Source: Gluconacetobacter johannae
GTDB taxonomy: Bacteria; Pseudomonadota; Alphaproteobacteria; Acetobacterales; Acetobacteraceae
Assembly (NCBI RefSeq): GCF_025994435.1
Contig: NZ_BAQK01000071.1
Coordinates: 62,001 to 126,000 of the forward strand
Direction of reading: 5' to 3'
Length of the DNA: 64,000 nucleotides
Shown: positions 36,885-46,153 of the stretch, piece after piece
Layout: each line of letters opens with the position of its first letter
Position numbering within the stretch: position 1 is the stretch's first letter
Program-made: the position numbers and the translations under genes
Notes under the pieces: model-generated
Databases searched by the model: none
Told to the model about the DNA's origin: nothing
The model's input: only the letters and a program-made list of their open reading frames with translations

Positions 36885-38999
36885 ATGTCCCCCGACACCG
36901 CCCCGGATCCGGCGACGCTGGACTCCGCCCGCCTGAGCGAGGATCAGGCCCGCGCCGAACTGGAGCGCCTGGCCCGCGAGATCCACCGCCTGGACCGCGC
37001 GTACTACGAGGACGACGCCCCCGAGGTCACCGACGCGGAATATGACGCCCTCCGCCGCCGCAACCTCGACATCGAGACCCGCTTCCCCCGCCTGCGCCGC
37101 GACGACAGCCCGTCGCTGCGCCTCGGCGCGGCCCCCGCCGCCGCGTTCGGACGGCACCGGCACCTGGTGCCCATGCTGTCGCTGGACAATGTGTTCGACC
37201 GCGCGGATTTCGAATCCTTCGTCACCCGCGCCGCCCGCTTCCTGGGGCTGGACGAGGACCGGACCCAGGCGCTGCGCTTCGTCGCCGAACCCAAGATCGA
37301 CGGGCTGTCGATCAGCCTGACCTATGAAAACGGCCGCTTCGTCCGGGGCACCACCCGCGGCGACGGAACCGAGGGCGAGGACGTCACCGCCAATCTGCGT
37401 ACCCTGCGCGACCTGCCGCTGCGGCTGAAAGGCGACGCACCCGCGCTGGTCGAGATCCGGGGCGAGGTCTTCCTGTCCAAGTCCGCCTTCCTGGCCATCA
37501 ACGCCGACCAGGCTGCCGCCGGGCACAAGCTGTTCGCCAATCCGCGCAATGCGGCGGCCGGGTCGCTGCGCCAGCTTGACCCCGCAATCACCGCCCGCCG
37601 CCCGCTCTCGCTGTTCGCCTACGCGCAGGGGTTCGCCAGCGACCGGGTGGCGGACACGCATTGGGACTATCTGACGCGGCTGCACCAATGGGGATTCAGC
37701 GTCAATCCGCTGTCGCGCGTGGTCCAGAGCGCCGCCACCGCCGAATCCTTCATGGACGACATCGCCCGCGAACGATCGGGCCTCGAATACGATATCGACG
37801 GCGTGGTGTACAAGATCGACGATCTGGCGTTGCAGGATCGGCTGGGCTTCGTGGGGCGCGCGCCGCGCTGGGCCATCGCGTGGAAATTCCCCGCCGAACA
37901 GGCCATCACCCGCCTGATCCGCATCGACATCCAGGTCGGCCGCACCGGCGCGCTGACCCCCGTGGCGACCCTGGAGCCGGTGAATGTCGGCGGCGTCATC
38001 GTCACCCGCGCCACCCTGCATAACGAGGACGAGATCGCCCGCAAGGACATCCGCGAGGGCGATCTGGTGCAGATCCAGCGCGCGGGCGACGTCATTCCGC
38101 AGGTGCTGGCGGTCGTGCCGCCGGGCGCCGATGATCCGCCGCGCAACGACCCCTTCGTCTTCCCGCACGAGTGCCCCATCTGCCATTCCCGGGCCGAGCG
38201 CCCGCCGGGCGAGGTCGTCTGGCGCTGCACCGGCGGCCTGACCTGCCCGGCGCAGGTGGTGGAACGGCTGATCCATTTCGTGTCGCGCGACGCCTTCGAC
38301 ATCGACGGGCTGGGCGAACGCACCATCACCGAATTCCATGCCGACGGGCTGCTGAAGACGCCGGCCGACATCTTCCGCCTGCCCGACCATGAGGAAGACA
38401 TCGCCCGGCGCGAGGGCTGGGGCCCGCTCTCCGCCCGCAACCTGACGGCGGCGATCCGGGCGCAGCAGACCATTCCGCTGGCCCGCTTCATCTACGCGCT
38501 GGGCATCCGCCGGATCGGCGCCAGCAACGCGCGCCTGCTGGCGCGGCACTATGGGTCGTACGCCAACTGGTTCGAACAGATGCGGCGCGCCACCACGGTG
38601 GGGTCGGACGAACGGCTGGCGCTGGGGTCGATCACCGGAATCGGATCGGTCATCGCCGACGAACTGGCGGCCTTCTTCCTGGAAGATCACAACATCGCCA
38701 CCCTGCACGACCTGACGGCGATGCTGACGACCATCGAGGACGAGGAAGCCCCGGCCGAAGGCGCCCTGTCGGGCCGCACCATCGTCTTCACCGGCACGCT
38801 TGTGACCATGTCCCGCCCCGAAGCCAAGGCGGTGGCCGAACGGCTGGGCGCGCGCGTGACCGACAGCGTGTCGAAGAAGACCGACCTGGTCGTGCTGGGC
38901 GCCGATGCCGGATCGAAGGCCCGCAAGGCCGCGGAACTGGGCATCGACACGCTGGACGAGGCCGGATGGCGCGAACTGGCGGGCCTGCCACCGGCATAG
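36885..38999 (+). CDS. ligA: NAD-dependent DNA ligase
   Basis: LigA seals nicks using NAD. The 704-residue protein has the adenylation domain with the AMP-lysine motif K137-x-D-G (EPKIDGLS), the OB domain, a four-cysteine zinc site (CPICHSRA...CTGGLTC), helix-hairpin-helix repeats and a C-terminal BRCT domain (LSGRTIVFTGTL). Length is normal. It follows recN by seven bases. Confidence 0.97.
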   Translation: MSPDTAPDPATLDSARLSEDQARAELERLAREIHRLDRAYYEDDAPEVTDAEYDALRRRNLDIETRFPRLRRDDSPSLRLGAAPAAAFGRHRHLVPMLSLDNVFDRADFESFVTRAARFLGLDEDRTQALRFVAEPKIDGLSISLTYENGRFVRGTTRGDGTEGEDVTANLRTLRDLPLRLKGDAPALVEIRGEVFLSKSAFLAINADQAAAGHKLFANPRNAAAGSLRQLDPAITARRPLSLFAYAQGFASDRVADTHWDYLTRLHQWGFSVNPLSRVVQSAATAESFMDDIARERSGLEYDIDGVVYKIDDLALQDRLGFVGRAPRWAIAWKFPAEQAITRLIRIDIQVGRTGALTPVATLEPVNVGGVIVTRATLHNEDEIARKDIREGDLVQIQRAGDVIPQVLAVVPPGADDPPRNDPFVFPHECPICHSRAERPPGEVVWRCTGGLTCPAQVVERLIHFVSRDAFDIDGLGERTITEFHADGLLKTPADIFRLPDHEEDIARREGWGPLSARNLTAAIRAQQTIPLARFIYALGIRRIGASNARLLARHYGSYANWFEQMRRATTVGSDERLALGSITGIGSVIADELAAFFLEDHNIATLHDLTAMLTTIEDEEAPAEGALSGRTIVFTGTLVTMSRPEAKAVAERLGARVTDSVSKKTDLVVLGADAGSKARKAAELGIDTLDEAGWRELAGLPPA

Positions 39000-39162
39000 C
39001 AGACCCCCACACCCTCCGCACCGACTGGCGGCAGGCCCGAAAGATGCGCTACGCTGCACGTCGCATGCCATATTCCGTCGCCAGGACCACCCGCCCTCCC
39101 CTTCCACACCGGTCCGTTCCCCCGTCCGCCAGGCGGCAGGGCACAATCCCGGGGGCACGGTC

Positions 39163-40509
39163 ATGATCCTGCTGGGCGGACTGGTCGCCATCGTCCTGCT
39201 GATTGCCGTCAGCATCCTGATCTCGCTGTCCGAAATCTCGTTCGCGGCAGCGCGCGAGGTGCGGTTACGCACCCGCGCCGAGGCCGGCGATACCCGCGCG
39301 GTCAATTTCCTGCGCCTGCGCCGCAACAGCGGCCAGGTGATGACGGTCCTGCAAATCTGCCTGAACGCGGTCGGCGTGCTGGGCGGCGTCATCAGCAGCG
39401 AACTGATTACACCGCCGCTGGGGCAGATCCTGAAATCGTTCGGCCTCGAGGACGCGCTGGCCGGGCATGTCGCCTCCACCGTCTCGTTCCTGGTGGTGAC
39501 GGGCCTGTTCGTGCTGTTCGCCGACCTGCTGCCCAAGCGGATCGCAATGAACGCGCCGGATCGCGTGGCCCTGGCCATCGGCTGGTTCCCCGCGCTGGCG
39601 CTGCGGGTGCTCTATCCCGCCGTCTGGATCTTCTCCAGGATCTCGGACGTCATCCTGCGCGCGCTGAAGATCCCGGCCTCGTCGGCCGTCGATCCCGTCA
39701 CCCCCGAGGACCTGCGCGCGATCCTGGCGGCCGGCACGGCCTCGGGCATCCTGCTGGAGCAGGAACACCAGATGATCCAGAACGTGCTGGGCCTGCAGGA
39801 CCGCTCGGTCACCTCGGCGATGACCCCGCGAGACGAGATCGTGTTCCTCGACGTGCAGGAAAGCGCCGAAATCCAGCGCGACAAGGTCCGCGTGCGCCCC
39901 TATTCGCGCTATCCACTGTGCGACGGCGGGCTGGACAATGTCATCGGCTCGATCCGCGCCGAGGACGTGCTGGCGGCGGTGGTCGAGGACGGACCGGTGA
40001 CCGAACCCGCCGGCACCAGCCTGCCGGCGTCGGGCCAGATCTACCGGATGCGCCGCGACGTGCTGTCGCTGCCCGATACGCTCAACCTGTGGGACACGCT
40101 GGCGCAGTTCGACACCCATGGCGCGGGCTTCGCCCTGATCGTCAACGAGTACGGGCTGGTCGTCGGGCTGATTACCTTCAAGGACATCATGGGCGCGCTG
40201 ATGGACGGGCTGGCCAACCCGTTCGAGGAACAGGCGATCGTCCGCCGGGACGAAAATTCCTGGCTGATCGACGGCGCCGCGCCGATCGGCGACGTGACCC
40301 GCGAACTGGGCATCGCCGCCCTGGCCGACGGCCATAATTTCGATACCATCGGCGGTTTCGTCATGCACCGCCTGCGCCGCATGGCCCGCAAGGCCGACCG
40401 CGTCGAAGCCGCGCATTTCCTGTTCGAGGTCGTGGATGTCGAAGGCTTCCGCATCAACCAGCTCCTGGTCACCCGCCGCCCCCGCCGCCCGGACGCCGAC
40501 GCGCCGTAA
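39163..40509 (+). CDS. CNNM/CorC-family membrane protein with CBS domains
   Basis: This is a probable divalent-cation transporter or efflux regulator of the CNNM/TlyC/HlyC family in the inner membrane. The 448-residue protein has an N-terminal DUF21 domain with four hydrophobic segments (ILLGGLVAIVLLIAVSILIS; VLQICLNAVGVLGGV; VSFLVVTGLFVLFADLLPKR; ALRVLYPAVWIF). Then come a CBS pair (SVTSAMTPRDEIVFLD; GFALIVNEYGLVVGLITFKD) and a CorC/HlyC C-terminal domain (WLIDGAAPIGDV). The DLLPKR signature is typical. The start at 39163 places the first membrane helix at the N-terminus. The older name hemolysin is not supported by anything in the sequence. Confidence 0.88.
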   Translation: MILLGGLVAIVLLIAVSILISLSEISFAAAREVRLRTRAEAGDTRAVNFLRLRRNSGQVMTVLQICLNAVGVLGGVISSELITPPLGQILKSFGLEDALAGHVASTVSFLVVTGLFVLFADLLPKRIAMNAPDRVALAIGWFPALALRVLYPAVWIFSRISDVILRALKIPASSAVDPVTPEDLRAILAAGTASGILLEQEHQMIQNVLGLQDRSVTSAMTPRDEIVFLDVQESAEIQRDKVRVRPYSRYPLCDGGLDNVIGSIRAEDVLAAVVEDGPVTEPAGTSLPASGQIYRMRRDVLSLPDTLNLWDTLAQFDTHGAGFALIVNEYGLVVGLITFKDIMGALMDGLANPFEEQAIVRRDENSWLIDGAAPIGDVTRELGIAALADGHNFDTIGGFVMHRLRRMARKADRVEAAHFLFEVVDVEGFRINQLLVTRRPRRPDADAP

Positions 40510-40527
40510 GGGTCGAAGCCCCCCTGT

Positions 40528-41046
40528 CTATTTAAACCGGCAGGGCCGATCGGCGGTGGGCGTTTCATCCGTCTGAACGACCATCAACTCCACCGGTCCG
40601 TCACCGACATTTCCGGCATCGTGCCCGACGCGGCCCTGCCGGTCCTTCCGGCTCAACTGATCTTCACCCAGAGACACGTCTCCCGGCCCCATGACGACCT
40701 TGTGGCCGTCCATGGCCGTGACATACCACGCACCCCTGAGCGGAATAATCCACTGCACCTTCGGGTCAGGATGCCATGTGCCGTTCCAGTGCGCCGGCTG
40801 CACGGTAAAGATCACCTGGCCATGATCGTTCTGCATCCGGTCCTGCCATTGGGGACCGGCAGGTTTCGACATGGTCTTGAGGTCGAAGTCACGCACCGGG
40901 CATTTCGTCATGTGGCTGATGCCGGCATGATCCGTCCAGTTATGCCAGTACCACATCGTCGGGCGCGGCGGAGGGGTCTGCGCGCGCGCGGGTCCAATCG
41001 TCCAGACAGCGGAAACGAGCCCGGCAAGAACGGCAATCCGTATCAC
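40528..41046 (-). CDS. secreted cupin-fold protein, function unknown
   Basis: The product is a predicted exported protein of 172 residues with a signal peptide (IRIAVLAGLVSAVWTIGPARAQ). A small beta-rich domain follows with HWNGTWHPDPKVQWIIPLRG and MGPGDVSLGEDQ, in the style of a single cupin barrel that could hold a metal. I chose the GTG at 41046: it overlaps the stop of the preceding gene (GTGA), has AGGA just upstream, and starts exactly before the signal peptide. The longer frame to 41145 would overlap that gene by about 100 bases. Confidence 0.72.
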   Translation of the reverse strand: MIRIAVLAGLVSAVWTIGPARAQTPPPRPTMWYWHNWTDHAGISHMTKCPVRDFDLKTMSKPAGPQWQDRMQNDHGQVIFTVQPAHWNGTWHPDPKVQWIIPLRGAWYVTAMDGHKVVMGPGDVSLGEDQLSRKDRQGRVGHDAGNVGDGPVELMVVQTDETPTADRPCRFK

Positions 41047-41594
41047 CCTTCCTGCCGCGGCGGCGGCTGGTAGCGTTTCTCGGGCGATACCGCATCGAAA
41101 CGTTCGCGACTGGGCGTAGCCAGCAGTTCGACGATCATTCCCCATGGCGTTTGTCCATAACAGAAAAAATTTCCCGGCCCTTCCTCGAGGGAAGGCTGCT
41201 TCTGCGGCCCGGTCAGCAACATGCCGCCGGCCTCGGTGAAACGCCTGCAGCCTGCCTCGATGTCATCGACATAGACTGCAAAATGCTGAACACCGAAATC
41301 GCACGGACGCACGGCGGACCGCTGGTCCGGTCCGTGCATTTCAAAAAGCTCGATGCAAGGCCCCGTACCCAGGGCCACCATGCACATCTCACGCACGACA
41401 GTCCCGGCGGCAAGGCCAAGAATCCTTTCAGTCTCCGGCCCTTGCTGCGGATGATCGGGCGTGACGTTGCGGTAAAGCGGCACAGCGCCGAAGGCCCGCT
41501 CAAGAAACCGGATGGCTTCGTCAATGTCGGGAACCGTCACCCCGACATGGTCTATGCCGCGTGGCAGACCGGACCGATCGTTTGAGCCTTCCAT
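41043..41594 (-). CDS. VOC-family (glyoxalase/dioxygenase fold) protein
   Basis: This 183-residue protein has one VOC domain pair: IDHVGVTVPDIDEAIRFLER with YRNVTPDHP and, in the second half, FGVQHFAVYVDDIEAGCRRF followed by GMIVELLATP. It carries His and Glu residues at the usual metal positions. Substrate is unknown; lactoylglutathione lyase, epimerase and dioxygenase are all possible. I chose the ATG at 41594, with GGAG six bases upstream. Its stop overlaps the start of the secreted cupin gene, so the two are translationally coupled. Confidence 0.8.
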   Translation of the reverse strand: MEGSNDRSGLPRGIDHVGVTVPDIDEAIRFLERAFGAVPLYRNVTPDHPQQGPETERILGLAAGTVVREMCMVALGTGPCIELFEMHGPDQRSAVRPCDFGVQHFAVYVDDIEAGCRRFTEAGGMLLTGPQKQPSLEEGPGNFFCYGQTPWGMIVELLATPSRERFDAVSPEKRYQPPPRQEG

Positions 41595-41787
41595 CTTCAT
41601 CTCCACACTCCCAGCCTCAAAACAACGAGCCGGACGAATGGTGGTTCCGATTGCGACCCGGACAGGATCGCGCATCGGACAGGCACACACCCTCGCAGCA
41701 ACCGCGACCTTTCGACTGCCCGCAGGAATCCCCAGGCCACAACGAGAATTTTTTCGGACCATCCATCCGGGCGTCGGCGTCCCGGCG

Positions 41788-42240
41788 TCAATATTCCGAT
41801 TTCTCTCCCTTGAGCGGCACGGAGGTCGGCATGCCCTTCGTGCCGGAATAGGTCAGGATCACGACGGTCTGTTCGTCGCCCGAGACGCCGCGATGGGGGT
41901 CGTTCACGCTTTCGGTGAAGGCCTCGCCGGTATGGAACGTCTGTTGCTTGCCCGTCGCGCGATCCTGAATCGTCAACTGGCCTGCCAGGACATAGCCCGC
42001 GTTCGGAGACGGATGAACGTGCCACGGCAGCGCCGTATGCGGCGGGATCGTCAGGCGCAGCACCGTCAGTTGCGGGGGTGTGGTCGGATAATGCTGATAG
42101 GCGACGCCGTTCCAGGAATGATCGCTCTTGACCAGAATGTCGGCATGCCCCGAAGCCGTCTGTGACTCCGGCCCGGCAGCATGGGCAAGAACGGGGCTGC
42201 TGAGCAGTACTGTCGCAATAAGGGTGGGCAGAAGGCGCAT
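41788..42240 (-). CDS. secreted cupin domain protein
   Basis: This is a 150-residue predicted periplasmic protein with a clean signal peptide (LLPTLIATVLLSSPVLAHAA). The single cupin domain contains LPWHVHPSPNAGYVLAGQLT, with the HxH metal-binding pair and a later Glu/His set. The family includes uncharacterised metal-binding cupins often tied to stress or hydroxylation reactions. It is first in a minus-strand group with the VOC and second cupin genes, 193 bases apart from the next one. Confidence 0.8.
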   Translation of the reverse strand: MRLLPTLIATVLLSSPVLAHAAGPESQTASGHADILVKSDHSWNGVAYQHYPTTPPQLTVLRLTIPPHTALPWHVHPSPNAGYVLAGQLTIQDRATGKQQTFHTGEAFTESVNDPHRGVSGDEQTVVILTYSGTKGMPTSVPLKGEKSEY

Positions 42241-42737
42241 GGGAATGTCTCCGCTACAGGGTTGGTGCGTCCGTCCTCAACAAGGACAGGACCAGGGCTC
42301 CCGTCGTTGACGCATGAGGCCGGGGAACGGTTTCTCATGGCTGTCATGCGCGCTGGCGGTCATGCGATGACAGATCTGTGGAAATTGCTGTCACAGCATG
42401 GAAAGATTCTTACATCTTCGATGTCGCGGTTTCAACATGACGCTCCATTTTCTCGTCACTGCACCTTGCGGCATCCCGTCATTCCACCGATACGTCGGCG
42501 TCCATCTTCTTGACTCTGCGAACAGTATAAACGTCTTTTTCAAACCAGACCCGGATCGGGAATACCGGGCATGGCAATAAAGCCCGGCAGCGACAGGAAC
42601 AGGCGGACGCGACAGCAATTTTCGTCCGGCATGTCGTCATGAAGCACAAGGTCGGTCAGGGCCGCCGCCCGCCGCTAGCCGGGCGGACAAAACCGTGCCA
42701 TCCCTATCCCATCATCGCAATCCGCCGGAGGCCGACA
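42241..42737. other. 497-base intergenic region
   Basis: No supported gene is seen. Two short overlapping frames of 60-75 codons near 42391-42618 match nothing I know. An inverted repeat CTGTCAT (42341-42347) / ATGACAG (42367-42373) with a 19-base spacer may be an operator. The region separates the divergent cupin group and nicotinamidase gene, and must hold the promoters of both. Base composition is less GC-rich than the neighbours. Confidence 0.45.
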
Positions 42738-43343
42738 ATGATCCAGATCACCGGTCACGACGCCCTTCTGATCGTCGACGTGCAGAACGATTTCCTGCCG
42801 CGCGGCCCGCTGGCGGTGCCGGACGGCGATGCGGTCGTTCCGATCATCAATCATCTGACCCGCCTGCCTTTCGGCCAGCAGGCCGCCAGCCAGGACTGGC
42901 ATCCGCGCGGCCACACGTCCTTTACCAGCGCCCATCCCCCGAACGCGGCCCCGGCCGGAACCTGGCGGGACCATTGCATCGCCGGCACGCGCGGGGCGGA
43001 CCTGGCGGCGGATTTGGACCAGACGCGGATCGGGCTGATCGTCCGCAAGGGCCGCGCGCCGGACGTCGACAGCTATTCCGCCTTCCTCGACAACGACCGC
43101 GTCACGCGCACCGGTCTGGAATACTGGCTGTCGGGCCTGGGAATACGCCGCGTCTTCGTCGCCGGCCTGGCGCTGGACTATTGCGTGGCCTTCACAGCCA
43201 TCGACGCAAAGGCCCTTGGTTTCGAGACGTTCGTGGTCGAAGATGCCTGCCGCGGGATCGCGCCCACGCCCGACGTCACCTGGCGCACATTGGGCGGACA
43301 CGGCATCCACCGCGTACGGTCCGGCGATCTGGCGGGGGCCTGA
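42738..43343 (+). CDS. pncA: nicotinamidase/pyrazinamidase
   Basis: PncA deamidates nicotinamide to nicotinate for NAD salvage. The 201-residue isochorismatase-fold protein has the catalytic triad D14 (LLIVDVQNDF), K104 (VRKG) and C149 (LALDYCVAF), and metal ligands D53, H55 and H79 (DWHPRGH; WRDHC). GGAGG lies about eight bases before the ATG at 42738. The longer open frame to 42639 has no signal. Nicotinate phosphoribosyltransferase is not in view. Confidence 0.93.
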   Translation: MIQITGHDALLIVDVQNDFLPRGPLAVPDGDAVVPIINHLTRLPFGQQAASQDWHPRGHTSFTSAHPPNAAPAGTWRDHCIAGTRGADLAADLDQTRIGLIVRKGRAPDVDSYSAFLDNDRVTRTGLEYWLSGLGIRRVFVAGLALDYCVAFTAIDAKALGFETFVVEDACRGIAPTPDVTWRTLGGHGIHRVRSGDLAGA

Positions 43344-43386
43344 CCAGACCCGCGCGCCGAAATCCCGACCCGTCCACACAGGCAGG

Positions 43387-44481
43387 TCAGGTCGGCCCGA
43401 CCGGCAGCGACCAGTACTGGCCCGGCGCCTCGGCCTGCAGGACGTTGAAACAGATCTTGCGGGCATAGGCCGACGACCCCACGGTGTCGGGCATCCGCCC
43501 CAGCAGCTTCATTTCATCGACATATTGCGCCACCTGCACCCGCAGGTCGTCCCCGACCGGGCTGACGCCCAGCGTCTCGTGCCGCAGCATCGCACGCAGC
43601 TCGTCCGCCCCCATGCCGGCGATCTGCCCGGCCAGCAGGCTCGCCACCTGGTCCGGCTGCGACCGGATCCAGCCCGACGCCGCGCGCAACGCCATCACCA
43701 GCGCCACCGCCGCCGCCGGGTCGGATTGCAGGAAGGCGTCCGACAGGCCGAGTGCGAGGTTCGTGCGTTCGCCATAATGGCCGGTCGTGCTGTTCGCCAG
43801 TTCCGAAAACGGCGAATCCGGCCCATGCAGAAGCTGCCACGCCAGCGGGTCGTGCGCGGCCACCGCGTCGATTTCGCCCGCCCGGGCTGCCTCCAGGACA
43901 TGGTCGGGCGATATGACAACCCACCGTACCCCGTTTTCGGGGTCGATGCCCTTGCGCCGCATCATCACCGAAAAGAACAGCCGGTCGGCCATATCCTGGT
44001 CGGTAAAGGCGATTCGCAAGCCCGCGACATTGTCCAGGCGCGTGACCTTCACCCCCCGGCGCAACAGCAGCCTGAACGCCCCCGACTGTATGCCGGCGAC
44101 GATTCGCGCCTGGATGCCCCCCTCGCGGAACAGGTCCAGCCACGTCAGAAGCGGCGCGACCGCGCCGACGCAGCGGCCGCCGCGCAGGTCGGCGATGGTG
44201 CCGCGCCCGGTGCGCGCGCCCTCGACCGGCACGACGTCCAGATTGTAGCGCGCGAAGAAACGCGCCCGCGCCACCGCGAAGACCAGCGTGTTGGACGTCG
44301 GCCAGGACAGCACCAGCCGGCGGAACCGGCCGTCCAGCTGGGCCTTGTAGTAGCTCGGCGGGTGGCGGATCTGGTTACGGATCACCAGGCCGGCCGTCAC
44401 CGCCACCCCCACGCCCGCCCCGGCGACCAAGGCGCGACGACGCAGCATCAGCCGTCCGGATTGCCCGCTGCCTTCGCCCAT
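43387..44481 (-). CDS. ABC-type substrate-binding protein (NMT1/SsuA-like), unknown ligand
   Basis: The 364-residue protein resembles periplasmic binding proteins for nitrate, sulfonate or thiamine precursors. It has an N-terminal anchor or Tat-like leader (LRRRALVAGAGVGVAVTAG), the fold core WPTSNTLVFAVARARGFF-like segment, LDNVAGLRIAFTDQDMA and ARAGEIDAVAAHDPLAW. AGGGGG lies upstream of the ATG. No permease or ATPase gene adjoins it; the tRNA-Asn gene lies upstream. It may serve a transporter elsewhere or act as a sensor. Confidence 0.72.
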   Translation of the reverse strand: MGEGSGQSGRLMLRRRALVAGAGVGVAVTAGLVIRNQIRHPPSYYKAQLDGRFRRLVLSWPTSNTLVFAVARARFFARYNLDVVPVEGARTGRGTIADLRGGRCVGAVAPLLTWLDLFREGGIQARIVAGIQSGAFRLLLRRGVKVTRLDNVAGLRIAFTDQDMADRLFFSVMMRRKGIDPENGVRWVVISPDHVLEAARAGEIDAVAAHDPLAWQLLHGPDSPFSELANSTTGHYGERTNLALGLSDAFLQSDPAAAVALVMALRAASGWIRSQPDQVASLLAGQIAGMGADELRAMLRHETLGVSPVGDDLRVQVAQYVDEMKLLGRMPDTVGSSAYARKICFNVLQAEAPGQYWSLPVGPT

Positions 44482-44553
44482 GCCGTCCTGCCCCCTCGCT
44501 TTCTCACCTGCCAGGCGTCCTCCTACCCGTCAAAAAAAACATCCGGAAGGGGG

Positions 44554-44583
44554 TTTACGTCCAAACCGGACCTCCGCTATACG
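44554..44583 (+). promoter_or_regulatory. promoter of tRNA-Asn
   Basis: TTTACG (44554-44559) and TATACG (44578-44583) are separated by 18 bases. The predicted start is about nine bases before the tRNA. Confidence 0.6.
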
Positions 44584-44598
44584 GTGCCCCGGCGCTGA

Positions 44599-44674
44599 TC
44601 CCGAATAGCTCAGTTGGTAGAGCAAGCGACTGTTAATCGCTGGGTCGTAGGTTCGAGTCCTACTTCGGGAGCCA
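44599..44674 (+). tRNA. tRNA-Asn (anticodon GUU)
   Basis: This 76-nt tRNA has acceptor TCCCGAA / TTCGGGA, discriminator G and encoded CCA. The D-arm contains AGCTCAGTTGGTAGAGC, the anticodon loop CTGTTAA gives GUU, and the T-loop is GTTCGAGTC. It carries its own promoter just upstream. Confidence 0.97.
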
Positions 44675-44751
44675 CCCTTTTCCTGCATATGGCAACAGGC
44701 CAGCCCACCGACCACGCGTGGTCACCGGCCTCCGCCGACGACCTCATGCGC

Positions 44752-46035
44752 TTATTGCGCCGGCCGGATATCGTCCAGCCGGTCCAGGCGCCGCAGGCCG
44801 GGAAACAGGCGCATCCACAGCAGGGTCACGGCGATCGTCCCGACACCACCCAGCACCACGGCCTCCACCGGGCCGATCAGGCTGGCCAGCATGCCGCTCT
44901 CGAACTCGCCCAGCTGATTCGACGATCCGATGAACAGCATGTTCACGGCCGACACCCGCCCACGCATCTCGTCGGGCGTACGCAACTGCACCAGCGCGCC
45001 GCGCACCACCACGCTGACCACATCGGCCGCACCCAGGATCGCCAGCGCCAGAATCGACAGCGGCATCGACGTCGACAGGCCGAAACCGATCGTCGCGACC
45101 CCGAAAATCGCGACCGAGACGAACATCCACATCCCCGCGTTGCGATTCAGCGGCCAGCGCGCGAAGGCCAGCGCGCAGACCAGCGCGCCCAGGGCCGGCG
45201 ACATCCGCAGCAATCCCAGGCCGATCGGGCCGGCATGCAGGATATCGTTGGCATAGAGCGGCAGCATCGCCGTCGCCCCGCCCAGCAGCACCGCGAACAG
45301 GTCCAGCGAGATCGCGCCCAGCATCTCGGGCTGCGCGCGAATGAAATGCAGCCCCCCCAGCACCGTCGTCAGGGTCATCGGACGCCGCACCCGCGCCGGC
45401 GCCTCCAGCTTCATGGCCAGCGTCCCCATCATCGCCAGGGTGAACCCCGTGGCGCAGGTGCTGTAGCAGAAGCCGGCCCCGATGCCGTAGAGCAGGCCCC
45501 CCATCGACGGCCCCATGATGGACGCCACCTGGAACAGCGAGGACGACAGCGCGGCCGCGCGCGGAAAGACCGACGGCGGCACCAGGGCGGGCAGGAAGGT
45601 CTGCTGGCTGGGCATCTCGAACGCGCGGGCGGTGCCGAACAGGGCGACCATCATGTAGATCATCGGCGGCGTCAGCCAGTGGCCGAACGAGCCTACCGCC
45701 ATCAGCAGCACGCCGCAGGCCTCGACCCCCTGGCAGATGGCGACGATCATGCGCCGGTTGAAATGGTCCGCCACGTGGCCCGCCACCAGGGTCAGGCAGA
45801 ACATCGGCAGGAACTGCGCCAGGCCGACCCAGGCCAGCGACCGCGCACTGTGCGTCAGCATATAGATCTGCCAGCCCACCGCCACGGCCTGGACCTGTGA
45901 CGAGAACGAGGACAGGGTCCGCGCCGTCAGGAAGACGACGAAACCCGGATGATCGAGGGGCCGCGAGGAGCGTGGAGGCGGCGGATCGTCGGCCTGGCCG
46001 TCGGATACCGCCCGGGTTTTGGAAGGAGCATGCAT
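44752..46035 (-). CDS. MFS transporter (DHA3/enterobactin-exporter-like)
   Basis: The 427-residue inner membrane protein has about twelve hydrophobic helices and the MFS loop GHVADHFNRRMI after helix 2. The order and the DEMRGRVSAVNMLFIGSSNQLGEFESG segment match the large group of efflux MFS proteins related to EntS. The substrate is unknown. I chose the ATG at 46035 (MHAPSKTRAV), since the frame continues upstream across the divergent csaA gene; an ATG at 46083 would add 16 residues. No clear ribosome site decides between them. Confidence 0.8.
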   Translation of the reverse strand: MHAPSKTRAVSDGQADDPPPPRSSRPLDHPGFVVFLTARTLSSFSSQVQAVAVGWQIYMLTHSARSLAWVGLAQFLPMFCLTLVAGHVADHFNRRMIVAICQGVEACGVLLMAVGSFGHWLTPPMIYMMVALFGTARAFEMPSQQTFLPALVPPSVFPRAAALSSSLFQVASIMGPSMGGLLYGIGAGFCYSTCATGFTLAMMGTLAMKLEAPARVRRPMTLTTVLGGLHFIRAQPEMLGAISLDLFAVLLGGATAMLPLYANDILHAGPIGLGLLRMSPALGALVCALAFARWPLNRNAGMWMFVSVAIFGVATIGFGLSTSMPLSILALAILGAADVVSVVVRGALVQLRTPDEMRGRVSAVNMLFIGSSNQLGEFESGMLASLIGPVEAVVLGGVGTIAVTLLWMRLFPGLRRLDRLDDIRPAQ

Positions 46036-46153
46036 GATGCGGCGACAATAGCGGCCCACGGCGCCTTTTCCACCCGCATGCATGACGAATTCCCGGTCAC
46101 GGAACCGCCAACGTCCGTTTGCAAAACGGCCGCCGCACGGGCAAAACCGTCCG

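Noticed and set aside
42391..42618. Small overlapping frames on both strands of the pncA upstream region
   Set aside because: Neither has a ribosome site or a family resemblance, and both are most likely chance frames.
44614..45900. 428-codon + strand frame starting inside tRNA-Asn
   Set aside because: It overlaps a tRNA and is antisense to a clear MFS transporter. Composition is Gln/Arg/His repeats with no domain.
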